The notes beneath the pieces were generated by a model. It saw nothing but the letters and a program-made list of their open reading frames with translations, was not told where the DNA came from and did not search any database. From Pelotomaculum schinkii (GTDB lineage Bacteria; Bacillota; Desulfotomaculia; Desulfotomaculales; Pelotomaculaceae), in the NCBI RefSeq assembly GCF_004369205.1, contig NZ_QFGA01000001.1, positions 1,302,001 through 1,366,000 of the forward strand: a stretch of DNA of 64,000 nucleotides. The letters are read 5' to 3'. Made by a program: the position numbers and the translations under genes. Below, piece after piece: positions 52,542-61,640 of the stretch. Each line of letters starts with the position of its first letter. Position 1 is the stretch's first letter.

Positions 52542-54185
52542 CTATTTCGCCACATCAAACACCTTCTCAAGACCCGGTATCATCTCGGGAGGGTAGCCCT
52601 CCAGGTTTACCAGAGCAGGGCGGAAAGAAGACAGTGGTTCACCTTCCAGCCTAACAGCAAACAAGTTATTATTGTCCAAGAAAACACAGTCCTGCACACC
52701 CTTTAGATGTGATATACTTTGCCCGCTCTCACGATCAAAAATATCAACTGTAAAATACTCGGCTCCGCTCCCCTGCCCGCCCCAGTAGGCCACCTTTTTC
52801 CCGTCATCCGACCAGGCAAAGCCGCGCGGAGAGATATGCATCCTAAGTAAACGATCCTTCCCATCTCCGGCGGTTGATATGAGGTGAGGCCCATCGAGCC
52901 GCCCGTTATTGGTGTAAGCGATTGCCACCTCCCCACCATCGGGGGAAATGGACAGCAGCTTACCGTCAAGCGGCTCGTTTCTCAATGTCAATAATAAGTA
53001 GAAATACAACGGCTCCTTAAGAAGAAAGCGGCTTGCACCAGTATCTGAAAACCAGACGGCAGGCAAAGAATCACCGTTACTGCCGGTGGCAAAATATGCC
53101 AATGACTTGCCGCCATTAGACACGCTGGCGTAAGGCTGAAAAGTAACGGCTGATGGCAAGTACATTTCCAGTGGTGGGACCACCCACTTGCACTCACCGC
53201 TGACTAGGTTAACTACAGCAATATCAACACTACCGCTCTGCCCGCGCAATACTACAGCAAGAGCCGTTTTATCAGCAGACAGGTCGAAATGCAAGAAATT
53301 CCAGTCCTCTTTCAAAACCGGATAAGCTTCCCCCTGACCAGGCGGAAGATACATGAGCCTGCGTTGATCAGATACATACAGCACCCCTCCCCGGAAACCA
53401 CAAGGATTACGCCCGTCCGCCAGCTTCAATAGCTGTCCCTTTCCAGAAAGATCCACTGACCAGATTTCATTATTTCCAGGTTCCTTCACTGTTGTAGCAA
53501 AGGCCCTGCTCAATGCGTTGTCCTCCTGGATCTTACCGGTAATAAGGAGCATACTGGCAAAATCCACGGATAACACTTCGGAGTTAACCTTGATTTGCAT
53601 TTCAATGGGGAAAGTTTTTACCCAACTCAAAACCTTCCCCCATTTTTTTTCATAATGGGCATAGACCAAAACCATATTTTCTTTTCTTAGCGGCTTTTCC
53701 AGCATAGCAACATGCAGCCTGGCTGTTACCGGAAACTCCTGACCGCAATATTGAAATCCATCTGGAAAATCCAGGGAATTACGGCTTTCGTCCAGCGGAA
53801 ATATACCCAACTGCATGAGTTTGTTAACAGCAATACCTTCTGTCCTTCCGTCCGAACCGGTAAGAAATTCTTCTTCCCCTAATGGCTTCCCAGCAAACCA
53901 TCCTTTATCGAAGTCGTAAATGCCAATACCCGGCCCGTCTAAGTACGGATATACAAAATAAAAGTAATTTTCCTCAGCGCATAACGGTTTTCCTGAATGA
54001 TTATTTAGCTGTATGCTTAAATAAAAGGGGGTTAAAACATTAGGATCATTCCCTTTTTCTTGCAGGATTCCGGTCAACTCTATGCCTTCTGGTTTTATAG
54101 TTGGTTCGAGAGAAAGCCACATCCAAAAAATGCAAATAACAATGATACCGCTTATTGCTATTATAAATACTTTCTTCTTCTTCAA
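52542..54185 (-). CDS. Membrane-anchored beta-propeller protein
   Basis: 547 residues: N-terminal membrane anchor at about 6-24 (VFIIAISGIIVICIFWMWL), an outer domain to about 200, then propeller-like repeats (WSVDLSGKGQLLKLADG, LLSISPDGGEVAIAY, FAWSDDGKKVAYWGG). The role is unknown; such folds bind ligands outside the cell. An internal piece of it is duplicated at 34853-35308 next to the riboswitch-sigma operon, whereas here a relic of that operon stands upstream. Confidence 0.75.
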   Translation of the reverse strand: MKKKKVFIIAISGIIVICIFWMWLSLEPTIKPEGIELTGILQEKGNDPNVLTPFYLSIQLNNHSGKPLCAEENYFYFVYPYLDGPGIGIYDFDKGWFAGKPLGEEEFLTGSDGRTEGIAVNKLMQLGIFPLDESRNSLDFPDGFQYCGQEFPVTARLHVAMLEKPLRKENMVLVYAHYEKKWGKVLSWVKTFPIEMQIKVNSEVLSVDFASMLLITGKIQEDNALSRAFATTVKEPGNNEIWSVDLSGKGQLLKLADGRNPCGFRGGVLYVSDQRRLMYLPPGQGEAYPVLKEDWNFLHFDLSADKTALAVVLRGQSGSVDIAVVNLVSGECKWVVPPLEMYLPSAVTFQPYASVSNGGKSLAYFATGSNGDSLPAVWFSDTGASRFLLKEPLYFYLLLTLRNEPLDGKLLSISPDGGEVAIAYTNNGRLDGPHLISTAGDGKDRLLRMHISPRGFAWSDDGKKVAYWGGQGSGAEYFTVDIFDRESGQSISHLKGVQDCVFLDNNNLFAVRLEGEPLSSFRPALVNLEGYPPEMIPGLEKVFDVAK

Positions 54186-54199
54186 AATTTCACCTCGCT

Positions 54200-54250
54200 T
54201 GCTTTACCGAAAGAAGATGCTTTGAAAATAATCGAATCCATATGGAAAAG
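54200..54250 (+). pseudogene. Last codons of a DUF4367 anti-sigma gene
   Basis: PKEDALKIIESM is spelled with almost the same bases as the end of the gene at 36130-36915. The remainder of that gene, its sigma partner and the riboswitch are absent here. Confidence 0.8.
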
Positions 54251-54254
54251 GCGC

Positions 54255-54437
54255 CTAATTTATGTCGTACCCCCAATCCTGCAGATAAAGCAAGGACTCA
54301 ATGCCTGCTTCTTTGAATGGCTCGTTTGCTCCCGGAGGAGCTTTAGTTTCGGGAGCAGCTGCAAAGGCAACGCTGGTTGCCGCAAGTAAAACAACCACCA
54401 GCGGTACAAAAAAAGAACACTTCTTAAACCTCATCAA
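54255..54437 (-). pseudogene. DUF6147-like secreted protein, truncated after residue 60
   Basis: 60 residues almost identical to the start of the protein at 36939-37400, with the same signal peptide, ending LYLQDWGYDIN. About 275 bases of the 3' part are deleted and the break joins directly to the anti-sigma relic. Confidence 0.85.
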
Positions 54438-54505
54438 ACCGATCTACCCCTTTAAAAAAATTCACTACATTAGTGACGTCTAGGAATTTGTTTAGGATCC
54501 TTTTT

Positions 54506-54724
54506 TTAGAAAATTTTTAAAAGATATTTTTCTAATTTATGGATCCTAAAGCCGTGAAGGGTTGTGGCATCCATGCCAATCTTGACCTTGTCGGCGGGTA
54601 AGGCATCAGCTGCATCAACCACTTTTTCAACAAATCTTTCCGTCCCGGGGAGGTCGTTGGAGACCGTGAATCGACAGACATCTTTGCCGGTGTCATCAAG
54701 GATTTTAAAAATAAATATGACCAA
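54506..54724 (-). pseudogene. IS110-family transposase, N-terminal fragment
   Basis: Reads KILDDTGKDVCRFTVSND, then GTERFVEKVVDAADALPADK and VKIGMDATTLHG, the N-terminal DEDD nuclease region of IS110 transposases. It then runs into the DUF6147 upstream region. The serine-containing C-terminal domain is absent. Confidence 0.75.
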
Positions 54725-54768
54725 CTGGAAATTATACCGTTGGTCATATCATACAAGGAGTGAATTTT

Positions 54769-55000
54769 ATGGTAAAACTAAAAAGAAATCTTTGCAGTCT
54801 ACTAATAACCGTCCTTTTGTTGGGAGTAGTAACTATTCCGCAGCTGCTGCAGAGAATAAGTCCGATATATCAATAAAGATAACCAATGTTGAAAAATCAG
54901 GTACCCAAGAGATTCGTCAACTAATTTTTTAAACAATGCGGTGTTCGACAACAGCAATCGAAAAGATGGCAAATCTGTGACTTTCTATACTATTTTATGA
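54769..55000 (+). pseudogene. Small secreted protein with two frameshifts
   Basis: ATG 54769 behind AAGGAG gives a signal peptide (LKRNLCSLLITVLLLGVVT) and stops early. Shifting one base restores AAAAENKSDISIKITNVEKS, and another shift near 54930 gives NNAVFDNSNRKDGKSVTFYT to a stop at 54998. Together they would make a secreted protein of about 75 residues. Confidence 0.55.
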
Positions 55001-55325
55001 GGCAGTTTTTAACCTTGTCTTTAATAAACCTGCCGTCCTGGACCAGTTCCTCGGCGACAAAAACAAAGGTGAGAAAATCCTTGATTCCCGCCAGTTCCAT
55101 GGTCTTGTTGATATCTTCGGCGCTGCCCAGTTTTCTTACGGCTTCATAGAGAGACTCCTTCTTGGCGTCGATAAATACCCCCGTTTCTTCGAGGTATTTG
55201 CCGGTACGGCAGATCGTGCCCTCCATATTTTTAAAATACCCGAGCGCAATCAGCTCATCAATATCCTCGTCACCTTCGCCGGCCAGCAGCAGGCGCTTAA
55301 ACATCTTTTCTTCCAAGGTGTTCAC
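54990..55325 (-). CDS. Hypothetical helical protein
   Basis: 111 residues, soluble, with several helices (MFKRLLLAGEGDEDIDELIA, DINKTMELAGIKDFLTFVF). It starts behind GGAAAGGGTG, downstream of the large activase gene's convergent end. Not recognised. Confidence 0.5.
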   Translation of the reverse strand: MNTLEEKMFKRLLLAGEGDEDIDELIALGYFKNMEGTICRTGKYLEETGVFIDAKKESLYEAVRKLGSAEDINKTMELAGIKDFLTFVFVAEELVQDGRFIKDKVKNCLIK

Positions 55326-55522
55326 CCTTTCCCCGAAGACAAATTTTTACTCTTATTCTACAGTTATATTCGCCTGTTCCACCTTATTCCCTTTCGCACT
55401 GTTAAATTTTGGCGAAAACAGGTAAATTTCTGCCTTGAACCATTTCGAGGCAGTCCTGTACGTAATTCCGTTTTTGCCCTTCGTGGAAACTTTGTCCCTA
55501 AAAGGAAGTAAATTTCTACATT

Positions 55523-58500
55523 TTAATTAACAGTTTTAAGCCCCCTGACCTCCATAATCCGGCTGTGCAGCCTTTCCACCTGCAGGCAGAATATTTCCAG
55601 TCTGGCCTCGATGACCTGGGGAAATGCGTTCCCGTCTGTCTCCACAGCCAAAAACGGCAGTGTCGGGTACTGCTCCATAACCCTGGCCACCAGGTTTTTG
55701 TCTGTCGCGATTTCGGGTTTATGCTCATCCATTCTGGCGCCGATTATTGCTTCGGCGATCCTGCTGGGCATGCAGCCAAACGGCCCGATGGAAATAACCC
55801 CGGCCACCTCTTCCACAATTTCCGTGATGGCGGTACCTACGGTCAGAATTGTCTCCACCGTCAGGCTCGGGCTGACCAGGCCGGCGGCGTTTTTGATAAT
55901 CTTGTCGACATCGACCAGGTGGGCCTCGTAGAAGCCGGACCGGGCAAAGATACCTTTGATGGTACGCTCAAAAGAATTTTTAAAAAACCCCTCGATGTAG
56001 CTGCCGATAAGCTCTTTCTTACTGACATTGCCGCTCTTGTTGGTCTTGACCATGTAATCACAGTAATAAATCCATTCAGTTATCGGGGCTGCTTTGAGAA
56101 TTATACCCTGCTTGGCCAGCCTCTCCACCAGGTACTGCCTGGAGAAAGCGTCCCTCCTGACGTAAATCTCACCGACCAGGGCCGCTTTGGGAGTCTCCTC
56201 CATGGATTGCACTCTTTCAATGGCACTGAGAGCGCGGGCTGCCCGCCTCAGCGTTTCCTTTACACCCTTCCAGCTGTCTTTCTCAACGCTTTCAATTATT
56301 TGATCGCATACTTTATTGAAAACAGTCAGAGCCTTTTCCTTATCCCTGGCAATGGTCAGTACCGCGCTGTAGATATCGTCCAAAACGTCTGATATGATTA
56401 CCGCCTGAAAGGCCCTGGCGGAAAAGTCCGTCCCCAGGCCGGCGTAACTGTTGTCACAGGTGAGCGTTATCTGGGTTACATCTTTAAGCCGCAGCTTTTC
56501 TATCAGGCTTTTAATGAGGATGTTATATTGTCCAAACCGGCAGGGTCCATTGGAAGTCGGCATGAAGTAAACCAGGATTTCCTCTTCATTCTCCCTGCTG
56601 TCGATATAGTTGATCAGGCTGCCGACGGTCAGGATCAGGGGCAGGCACTCCTTGCAGGAGGCGTACCCTTTACCGGTTTTCGACTCCCTGGAGGCCGGCG
56701 CCGCGGCTGCTGTGGCCCTGACGCCCAAGCGCCTTAAGGTGGCGGCCAAAAGTTTTGATCCCAAATCTCCCATGGACGGGATGACCACATGGACCCTGGG
56801 GTGGGTTAAGGGGTACCTGTTTCCACACGAATCAACCACCAGGGTCTGCCCGCATTCCATAACGATCACCGCCGGGCGAAATTCTTTTGTGCGCTCCAGC
56901 ATGCTGTCGCGGTTGATTTCAATATAGCTCCTGACCACGTCCAAAAAGGCCTCAACCCTTGTGTCCAGCCCGGCGTCCGCCGAGTGGCTGTCCAGTTCCA
57001 GCGTCAGTGAAGGCTTTTGCCCCATAATGTTTCTGAAGAAAGTTACGATAAAGGAATCCGGGCCGCAGCTGAAGTTGGTAATATAGGTGGCAAACAGCTG
57101 CGGGTGTCGTTTGACAAGCCTGGCGCCTTTTAGAATGGTCTGTCCCAGCGCCCAGAACATGTCTTCAAAGGGCTCCTCACCTCCAAAGGGCAGGAAATCG
57201 TGGGGGATTACCTGGTAACCCCTGGTGGCAAACTTCTGCGGAATACCCATATTGGCCTTTCTGGTAAAGGCGTTGTAAGGCCTGCCGAACAGTACCACCG
57301 CGGTTTCCTCCGGGCGCTGTTCCAGTTCGGCCAGGAAGCTCCTGCCGGTTTCACGGCATTCATGATGAAAGTCCTCTTGAGCCTGGACAGCCAGGGTAAA
57401 AGCTTCCTTGGAAAATTTGGCCGGGATACCCAGCTGCCTTCCCACAGCCACGAACGCATTAAGCTCCTGCCGGTAGCCCTTGTCAAATTTAAGCACGGGG
57501 CACAATAGTATTTGGTTTGTCAACTCTTCAAAAGCAGCTTTGAGGTAATATGGCTCCGCCTGGACAAACGGGCAGGTAACCCTGTTGTCAATCCCGTTCT
57601 CCACCGGCATGGAACCCACATGAGGCAGGAATACGATGTCCGGGCCGGCATTGATTGAAGCGGCCAGCGCCCCGTGCGCAATCTCTACGGGGTAGCAAAA
57701 TTCCGCGCCCCTTCTCTCCATACCTGCGGCGTCGATCTCTTTACTTAACACCACCTCAAAGCCCAATGCGTAAAAAAAGTTATAGTAAAGCGGGAACAGC
57801 GTGTTGACCAGCAGCGACCGGTTGATAGACACAGTCTTACCGTTGGGGGGCAAGAGGCGCCGGCCCCGCTCCAGACTGTACTTTTCAAATACCAGCTTTT
57901 CACGCAAGCTGACAAGGTCGAGTCTACCTGCGTCAGGGTTCTTCCGGTCACTGATCAGGTTGACGTACTTATTGCATGCCCCCCCGAAGGGATACATTTT
58001 TTCTTTAATGCGGATCATGCTGATCACACATTTGCGGTCGCATTTTTCCCTGCCGCCGTTGCAGGTAAAAGGCTTGGCGTAGGTAACCTCGCGCTCCGCC
58101 AGTTCCTCCAGATCAAACTCCGCCGGCTGCAAAAGGCCCAGCGCCAGCTTATTTTTTACTTCCAGGGCCACACCGAAAGCCCCCATGAGCCCCGGCTCGG
58201 GGGGCACGATAATCTCCTTGCCGGTGAGAGCCGCCATGGCCACCGGGACGGCCCGGTTGTAGCAGACCCCTCCCTGCATGAACACCTTCTGGCCAACCGT
58301 ACGGTTGCCTTTAACCCGGTTGTTGTAATTCATGCATATAGAATAAACGAGCCCCGCCGCCAGGTCCTCGATGGCCGCTCCTTCCTGGATGGCGCTCTTG
58401 ATGTCGCTGCTGATAAACGCGGCGCACTGGTCGCTGAAGTTAAGCGGCCGCTCGCTCTTAAGGGCCACCCCGCCGATTTCCCCGGTGTCTATATCCAGGG

Positions 58501-59833
58501 ACTCCCTTGCCGCCTCTTCCAGGAATGAGCCGGTACCGGCGGAACAGGCTTCGTTCATGGCATAGTCGGAGGCGACACCGTTGGTAATATAGGTGTACTT
58601 GGCGTCCTGCCCGCCTATTTCAAAGATGGTGTCCACCTGGGGATCAAAAAAGACGGCGGCCGTGGCATGGGCAATGATTTCATTGATCACGGCCGGGGTC
58701 AGCGCGTGCAGACCTGCAATCTGCCTGCCCGAGCCGGTTACGCCCAGACCGGTGATACGCACCGGCGCGTCCAGCCGGTGGTAAACCTCCCGGTAGCAGT
58801 TGCGGGAAGCCTTAACCGGGTCCCCGTTGGTGCGAAGATAGCAGCTGGCCAGGATGGCGTTATCGTCAGACCTCATAACCACCGCTTTGGTTGTGGTGGA
58901 TCCCACGTCAAGACCTACGATACAATCATCCCCTGATCGAGCCTGTTGGCGGATAGCCTCCTTGAAGGTAACTTTAGGCAGAAAATCTCTGATTGCAGGC
59001 AGGCGGGAAAAAGACCCTTCACTGCCGCTAAACAGTTCTTCCGGATCGTGAATTGGTTTGGTTGTGGCCTCCAACGCCCACAGGGCCGCCCCCAGGGCTT
59101 CAAAACACCTGGCATGCTCCGGTATGTAAAGCCGGGGGATATCTTTACGCAGGAAATGAATCATAGCCGTGTTGGAAGAAGCTCCCCCAACGACCATGAC
59201 TCTCTCATGCCCGGTTTTCTTCAACAGTTCAGTTACCTTAAGCGCCATCATCTCGCAGAGCCCCGCGGTTACCCGCTCTTTTGGCGCGCCTTTGTTCAGG
59301 GCGTGGGTGCAGTCGCTCTTGCAGAATACCGAACACCGCCCGGCAACCTTATACGGGTTTTCCAGGTCTGGGATAGAAACCGCTTCCTCGACGCTCAAGT
59401 CCATCCTCTTAATCTGCTGCAAAAAAAACTCACCGGTTCCGGAAGCGCACTTGTTGCCGGTAAATACATCGACGACCCGGCCTGTGCCGTCCAGCTTGTA
59501 GGCCATGAAGGTTTCCCCACCGGCGCTGACAATGACGTCTGCTTCCTGACCGGAATTATGGAGGTAGCGGTAGGCGTATTCAACCGCTTCCGGTTCCGAA
59601 AGAGAGGATACGTTCAGCTTTTTTCGCAGTTTTCGCCCGGTCACGGCGATTCTATCGACCGATTGAAATAAATCCCGGTCGACCAAGCGCAAGATGGCTC
59701 CGTGCGGATTCCCTTCGTGCGGTGTCGTCTTCGTATCCAGGATCTTGATCTGGTTTGCTGCGTTATTGTCCAGCAAGACCAAACTGATGGTGGAAGCCCC
59801 TATACACAAACCCAGTGTTCTCAACCGGTTCAC
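55523..59833 (-). CDS. 2-hydroxyacyl-CoA dehydratase activase/dehydratase-like fusion
   Basis: 1436 residues. Two BcrAD/BadF-type ATPase modules come first (1: about 1-260, KCASGTGEFFLQQI and VVGGASSNTAM; 2: about 300-570, GLDVGSTTTKAV, FEIGGQDAKY, CSAGTGSFLEEA). A DUF2229 activase-linked module follows (about 600-850, YPFGGACNKYVN), then an HgdB/FldB-like dehydratase part (FSCGPDSFIVTFF near 970, TSNGPCRFGQYN near 1110). Such proteins transfer an ATP-driven electron to radical dehydratases or benzoyl-CoA reductases. The fused form is known in Firmicutes but its substrate is not. It stands alone. Confidence 0.88.
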   Translation of the reverse strand: MNRLRTLGLCIGASTISLVLLDNNAANQIKILDTKTTPHEGNPHGAILRLVDRDLFQSVDRIAVTGRKLRKKLNVSSLSEPEAVEYAYRYLHNSGQEADVIVSAGGETFMAYKLDGTGRVVDVFTGNKCASGTGEFFLQQIKRMDLSVEEAVSIPDLENPYKVAGRCSVFCKSDCTHALNKGAPKERVTAGLCEMMALKVTELLKKTGHERVMVVGGASSNTAMIHFLRKDIPRLYIPEHARCFEALGAALWALEATTKPIHDPEELFSGSEGSFSRLPAIRDFLPKVTFKEAIRQQARSGDDCIVGLDVGSTTTKAVVMRSDDNAILASCYLRTNGDPVKASRNCYREVYHRLDAPVRITGLGVTGSGRQIAGLHALTPAVINEIIAHATAAVFFDPQVDTIFEIGGQDAKYTYITNGVASDYAMNEACSAGTGSFLEEAARESLDIDTGEIGGVALKSERPLNFSDQCAAFISSDIKSAIQEGAAIEDLAAGLVYSICMNYNNRVKGNRTVGQKVFMQGGVCYNRAVPVAMAALTGKEIIVPPEPGLMGAFGVALEVKNKLALGLLQPAEFDLEELAEREVTYAKPFTCNGGREKCDRKCVISMIRIKEKMYPFGGACNKYVNLISDRKNPDAGRLDLVSLREKLVFEKYSLERGRRLLPPNGKTVSINRSLLVNTLFPLYYNFFYALGFEVVLSKEIDAAGMERRGAEFCYPVEIAHGALAASINAGPDIVFLPHVGSMPVENGIDNRVTCPFVQAEPYYLKAAFEELTNQILLCPVLKFDKGYRQELNAFVAVGRQLGIPAKFSKEAFTLAVQAQEDFHHECRETGRSFLAELEQRPEETAVVLFGRPYNAFTRKANMGIPQKFATRGYQVIPHDFLPFGGEEPFEDMFWALGQTILKGARLVKRHPQLFATYITNFSCGPDSFIVTFFRNIMGQKPSLTLELDSHSADAGLDTRVEAFLDVVRSYIEINRDSMLERTKEFRPAVIVMECGQTLVVDSCGNRYPLTHPRVHVVIPSMGDLGSKLLAATLRRLGVRATAAAAPASRESKTGKGYASCKECLPLILTVGSLINYIDSRENEEEILVYFMPTSNGPCRFGQYNILIKSLIEKLRLKDVTQITLTCDNSYAGLGTDFSARAFQAVIISDVLDDIYSAVLTIARDKEKALTVFNKVCDQIIESVEKDSWKGVKETLRRAARALSAIERVQSMEETPKAALVGEIYVRRDAFSRQYLVERLAKQGIILKAAPITEWIYYCDYMVKTNKSGNVSKKELIGSYIEGFFKNSFERTIKGIFARSGFYEAHLVDVDKIIKNAAGLVSPSLTVETILTVGTAITEIVEEVAGVISIGPFGCMPSRIAEAIIGARMDEHKPEIATDKNLVARVMEQYPTLPFLAVETDGNAFPQVIEARLEIFCLQVERLHSRIMEVRGLKTVN

Positions 59834-59980
59834 TCCTAGCTTTATCCTTAAAAGTAGATTTTTCTTTAACCACCTAATTATACCGCAGGTGGCGCCAGTA
59901 TTGTAAATAGCTTTCAGAAAGACTTAAAAGCCCCTTTAAAACTTAGTCAATTTGGAATTATTTCCATTATTAAAATAATA

Positions 59981-60016
59981 ATACCTGCCGCCCCGGATTG
60001 GCAAGACGGCAGGTAT
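59981..60016. terminator. Hairpin upstream of the activase fusion gene
   Basis: Arms ATACCTGCCG and CGGCAGGTAT with a T/A-rich tail on the minus strand. It lies 150 bases upstream of the fusion gene and may be an attenuator or the terminator of a lost gene. Confidence 0.55.
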
Positions 60017-60203
60017 TTTGTTCTGCGTCACTAGGACTTCCCTATCCAGGTCATTCCTGAGACACTTTCAGAAATCTGTCTCCGGTATTTAATCCATATA
60101 ATGCCTTCGTCATCCTTGGGCTGATAACAGCATGCCGAACACAAATACACACAAAAAAAGTACCTCTGGGGAAAATGTTAATGGTTAACATGCAAATAAA
60201 CTA

Positions 60204-60231
60204 TTGATAGCACATTTTTTTCTGGTATAAT
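60204..60231 (+). promoter_or_regulatory. SigA-type promoter upstream of the HNH gene
   Basis: TTGATA (60204-60209), 16-base spacer, TATAAT (60226-60231). It would give a leader of about 200 bases before the HNH start. Confidence 0.7.
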
Positions 60232-60267
60232 TATGTAGTGATTGGTTTAGTCCTTTTCTAGAGAGGG

Positions 60268-60366
60268 TTGAAGCCACGAATACTAGAGATAAAAAAACAA
60301 GTCCGAGAACTGGCCATTCAAGGACTTGCAGCTGAAATCAGCCCATGTGTTTGTGCAAAATCATGA
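60268..60366 (+). CDS. Possible 32-residue peptide in the HNH leader
   Basis: TTG 60268 reads MKPRILEIKKQVRELAIQGL and ends CVCAKS. A GAGAGGG stretch precedes it but at too short a distance. It may be the start of a decayed gene. Confidence 0.3.
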   Translation: MKPRILEIKKQVRELAIQGLAAEISPCVCAKS

Positions 60367-60443
60367 TATCCCAAATAACACTCCAATGCAATGGTATTTG
60401 TGGTTTGGCTGGTGGATGCGCTTTATCTCGGAAAGGAGAGCCT

Positions 60444-60761
60444 ATGACACATCAACCAAACCGCACGTTGCTGAACGAACCTTTTGATGAGTTAAAGATA
60501 CTGGCAGTCTGGAGCAAAGCAACCATCATCCCCAAACACAACCAAAACGAGCTTAGGAAAGACCAGTGCGGCGTGTGGATAAAATTCACCGATTACGGCA
60601 ACCTCAACTCTGAATACGGCTGGGAAATCGACCATGTGCAGCCGGTAGCCAAAGGCGGAACAGATGAACTAAAAAACCTCCAGCCGCTGCATTGGCGCAA
60701 CAACCGGGGCAAAGGCGACGACTGGCCGGATTGGACGTGTTCTTTTCAATCAGGGAAATAG
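60444..60761 (+). CDS. HNH endonuclease
   Basis: 105 residues from ATG 60444 behind GAAAGGAG. The HNH core is EIDHVQPVAKGGTDELKNLQ then HWRNNRGKGD near residues 65-95: DH gives the first His, the following Asn and His/Asn complete the metal site. It lies upstream of a type I restriction-modification locus and could be a defence or homing nuclease. Small stand-alone HNH proteins of this kind are common and unspecific. Confidence 0.78.
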   Translation: MTHQPNRTLLNEPFDELKILAVWSKATIIPKHNQNELRKDQCGVWIKFTDYGNLNSEYGWEIDHVQPVAKGGTDELKNLQPLHWRNNRGKGDDWPDWTCSFQSGK

Positions 60762-60904
60762 ACAGTATAAAGAAGCTATTAATATTGCAGAGAAATAGCA
60801 AGTCATCAAGACGTCAAGCTGGTGAATCACGGCGCAGCGTCGACTAAGACAAAAAGGCCGCGCCACGGTAATAATCCGTTCCCGCCAAAAGGTTAATTTG
60901 TTTA

Positions 60905-60954
60905 AATGCCAAAGCCATTCTCCCCAATGGAAGCGGCTTTGGCATACTTTTTTT
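60905..60954 (+). terminator. Rho-independent terminator after the HNH gene
   Basis: Arms ATGCCAAAGCC and GGCTTTGGCAT followed by CT7, just before the restriction-modification genes. Confidence 0.88.
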
Positions 60955-61007
60955 GGGCGGCCTGTATACATTTATTCTCCCGGTCGCCGGTTGAAAGGGA
61001 GTGAAAA

Positions 61008-61640
61008 ATGACCGCATTCAAAGATGTTAAGCTCGGAAAAATTGCCGACATATTAAACGGTATTCCTGATTCCAAGCAGCTTGAGTCGGCAAACAAAGCA
61101 AATATGATAACATACAACTTTATTCAGCCCAATCATCTGGGGATTTTCAATAATATACAAAGTGTCTCGGAAATCAAAAGGACAACTCCCGTTGATGAGA
61201 ACTACTTCATTCGGAAAAACGATATTTTGCTTAAACGCCTTAATCCGGACGCAGCAACGCTAATAAATGAGGATATATCAAATACAACCTTTTCGAGCAA
61301 CCTCTTTGTTATCCGGGTGTTCAAGGACTATTGCCCTTCCTACATAGCCTGCTTACTGGAAAACCATGGCATCACCTGGCTAAACGGTAATATTGTCGGT
61401 TCCATTGCGCCTATTAAGTCGATATCAATCAAAGCATTAGCTGAGTTGGATATACCTGTCATAGAGTATAAAAAACAAGAAGCAATTGGTCAGATGTGGC
61501 TGCTATGCAAAAAGCGAAAACAGCTGATGATCAACTTGATTGCTGAAGATCAAAGGCTTATGGCTGCCGCCATAAAAAATATTACAGAAAAAAATGTCCG
61601 GGGGGGACAGAATGATGGCGACTACCAGAAAAGATATTGA
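61008..61640 (+). CDS. Type I restriction specificity (HsdS) half subunit
   Basis: 210 residues: one target-recognition domain (VKLGKIADILNGIPDSKQLE, then DENYFIRKNDILLKRLNPDA, and PVIEYKKQEAIGQMW) followed by the helical spacer (LIAEDQRLMAAAIKNI). A full HsdS has two such halves, so this protein would act as a dimer or is a truncated S gene. Its end overlaps the HsdM start by 29 bases. Confidence 0.8.
   Translation: MTAFKDVKLGKIADILNGIPDSKQLESANKANMITYNFIQPNHLGIFNNIQSVSEIKRTTPVDENYFIRKNDILLKRLNPDAATLINEDISNTTFSSNLFVIRVFKDYCPSYIACLLENHGITWLNGNIVGSIAPIKSISIKALAELDIPVIEYKKQEAIGQMWLLCKKRKQLMINLIAEDQRLMAAAIKNITEKNVRGGQNDGDYQKRY

Noticed and set aside
55565-56392. 275-codon plus-strand frame opposite the activase fusion
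   Set aside because: Shadow of the 1436-residue gene; no domain and no ribosome site.
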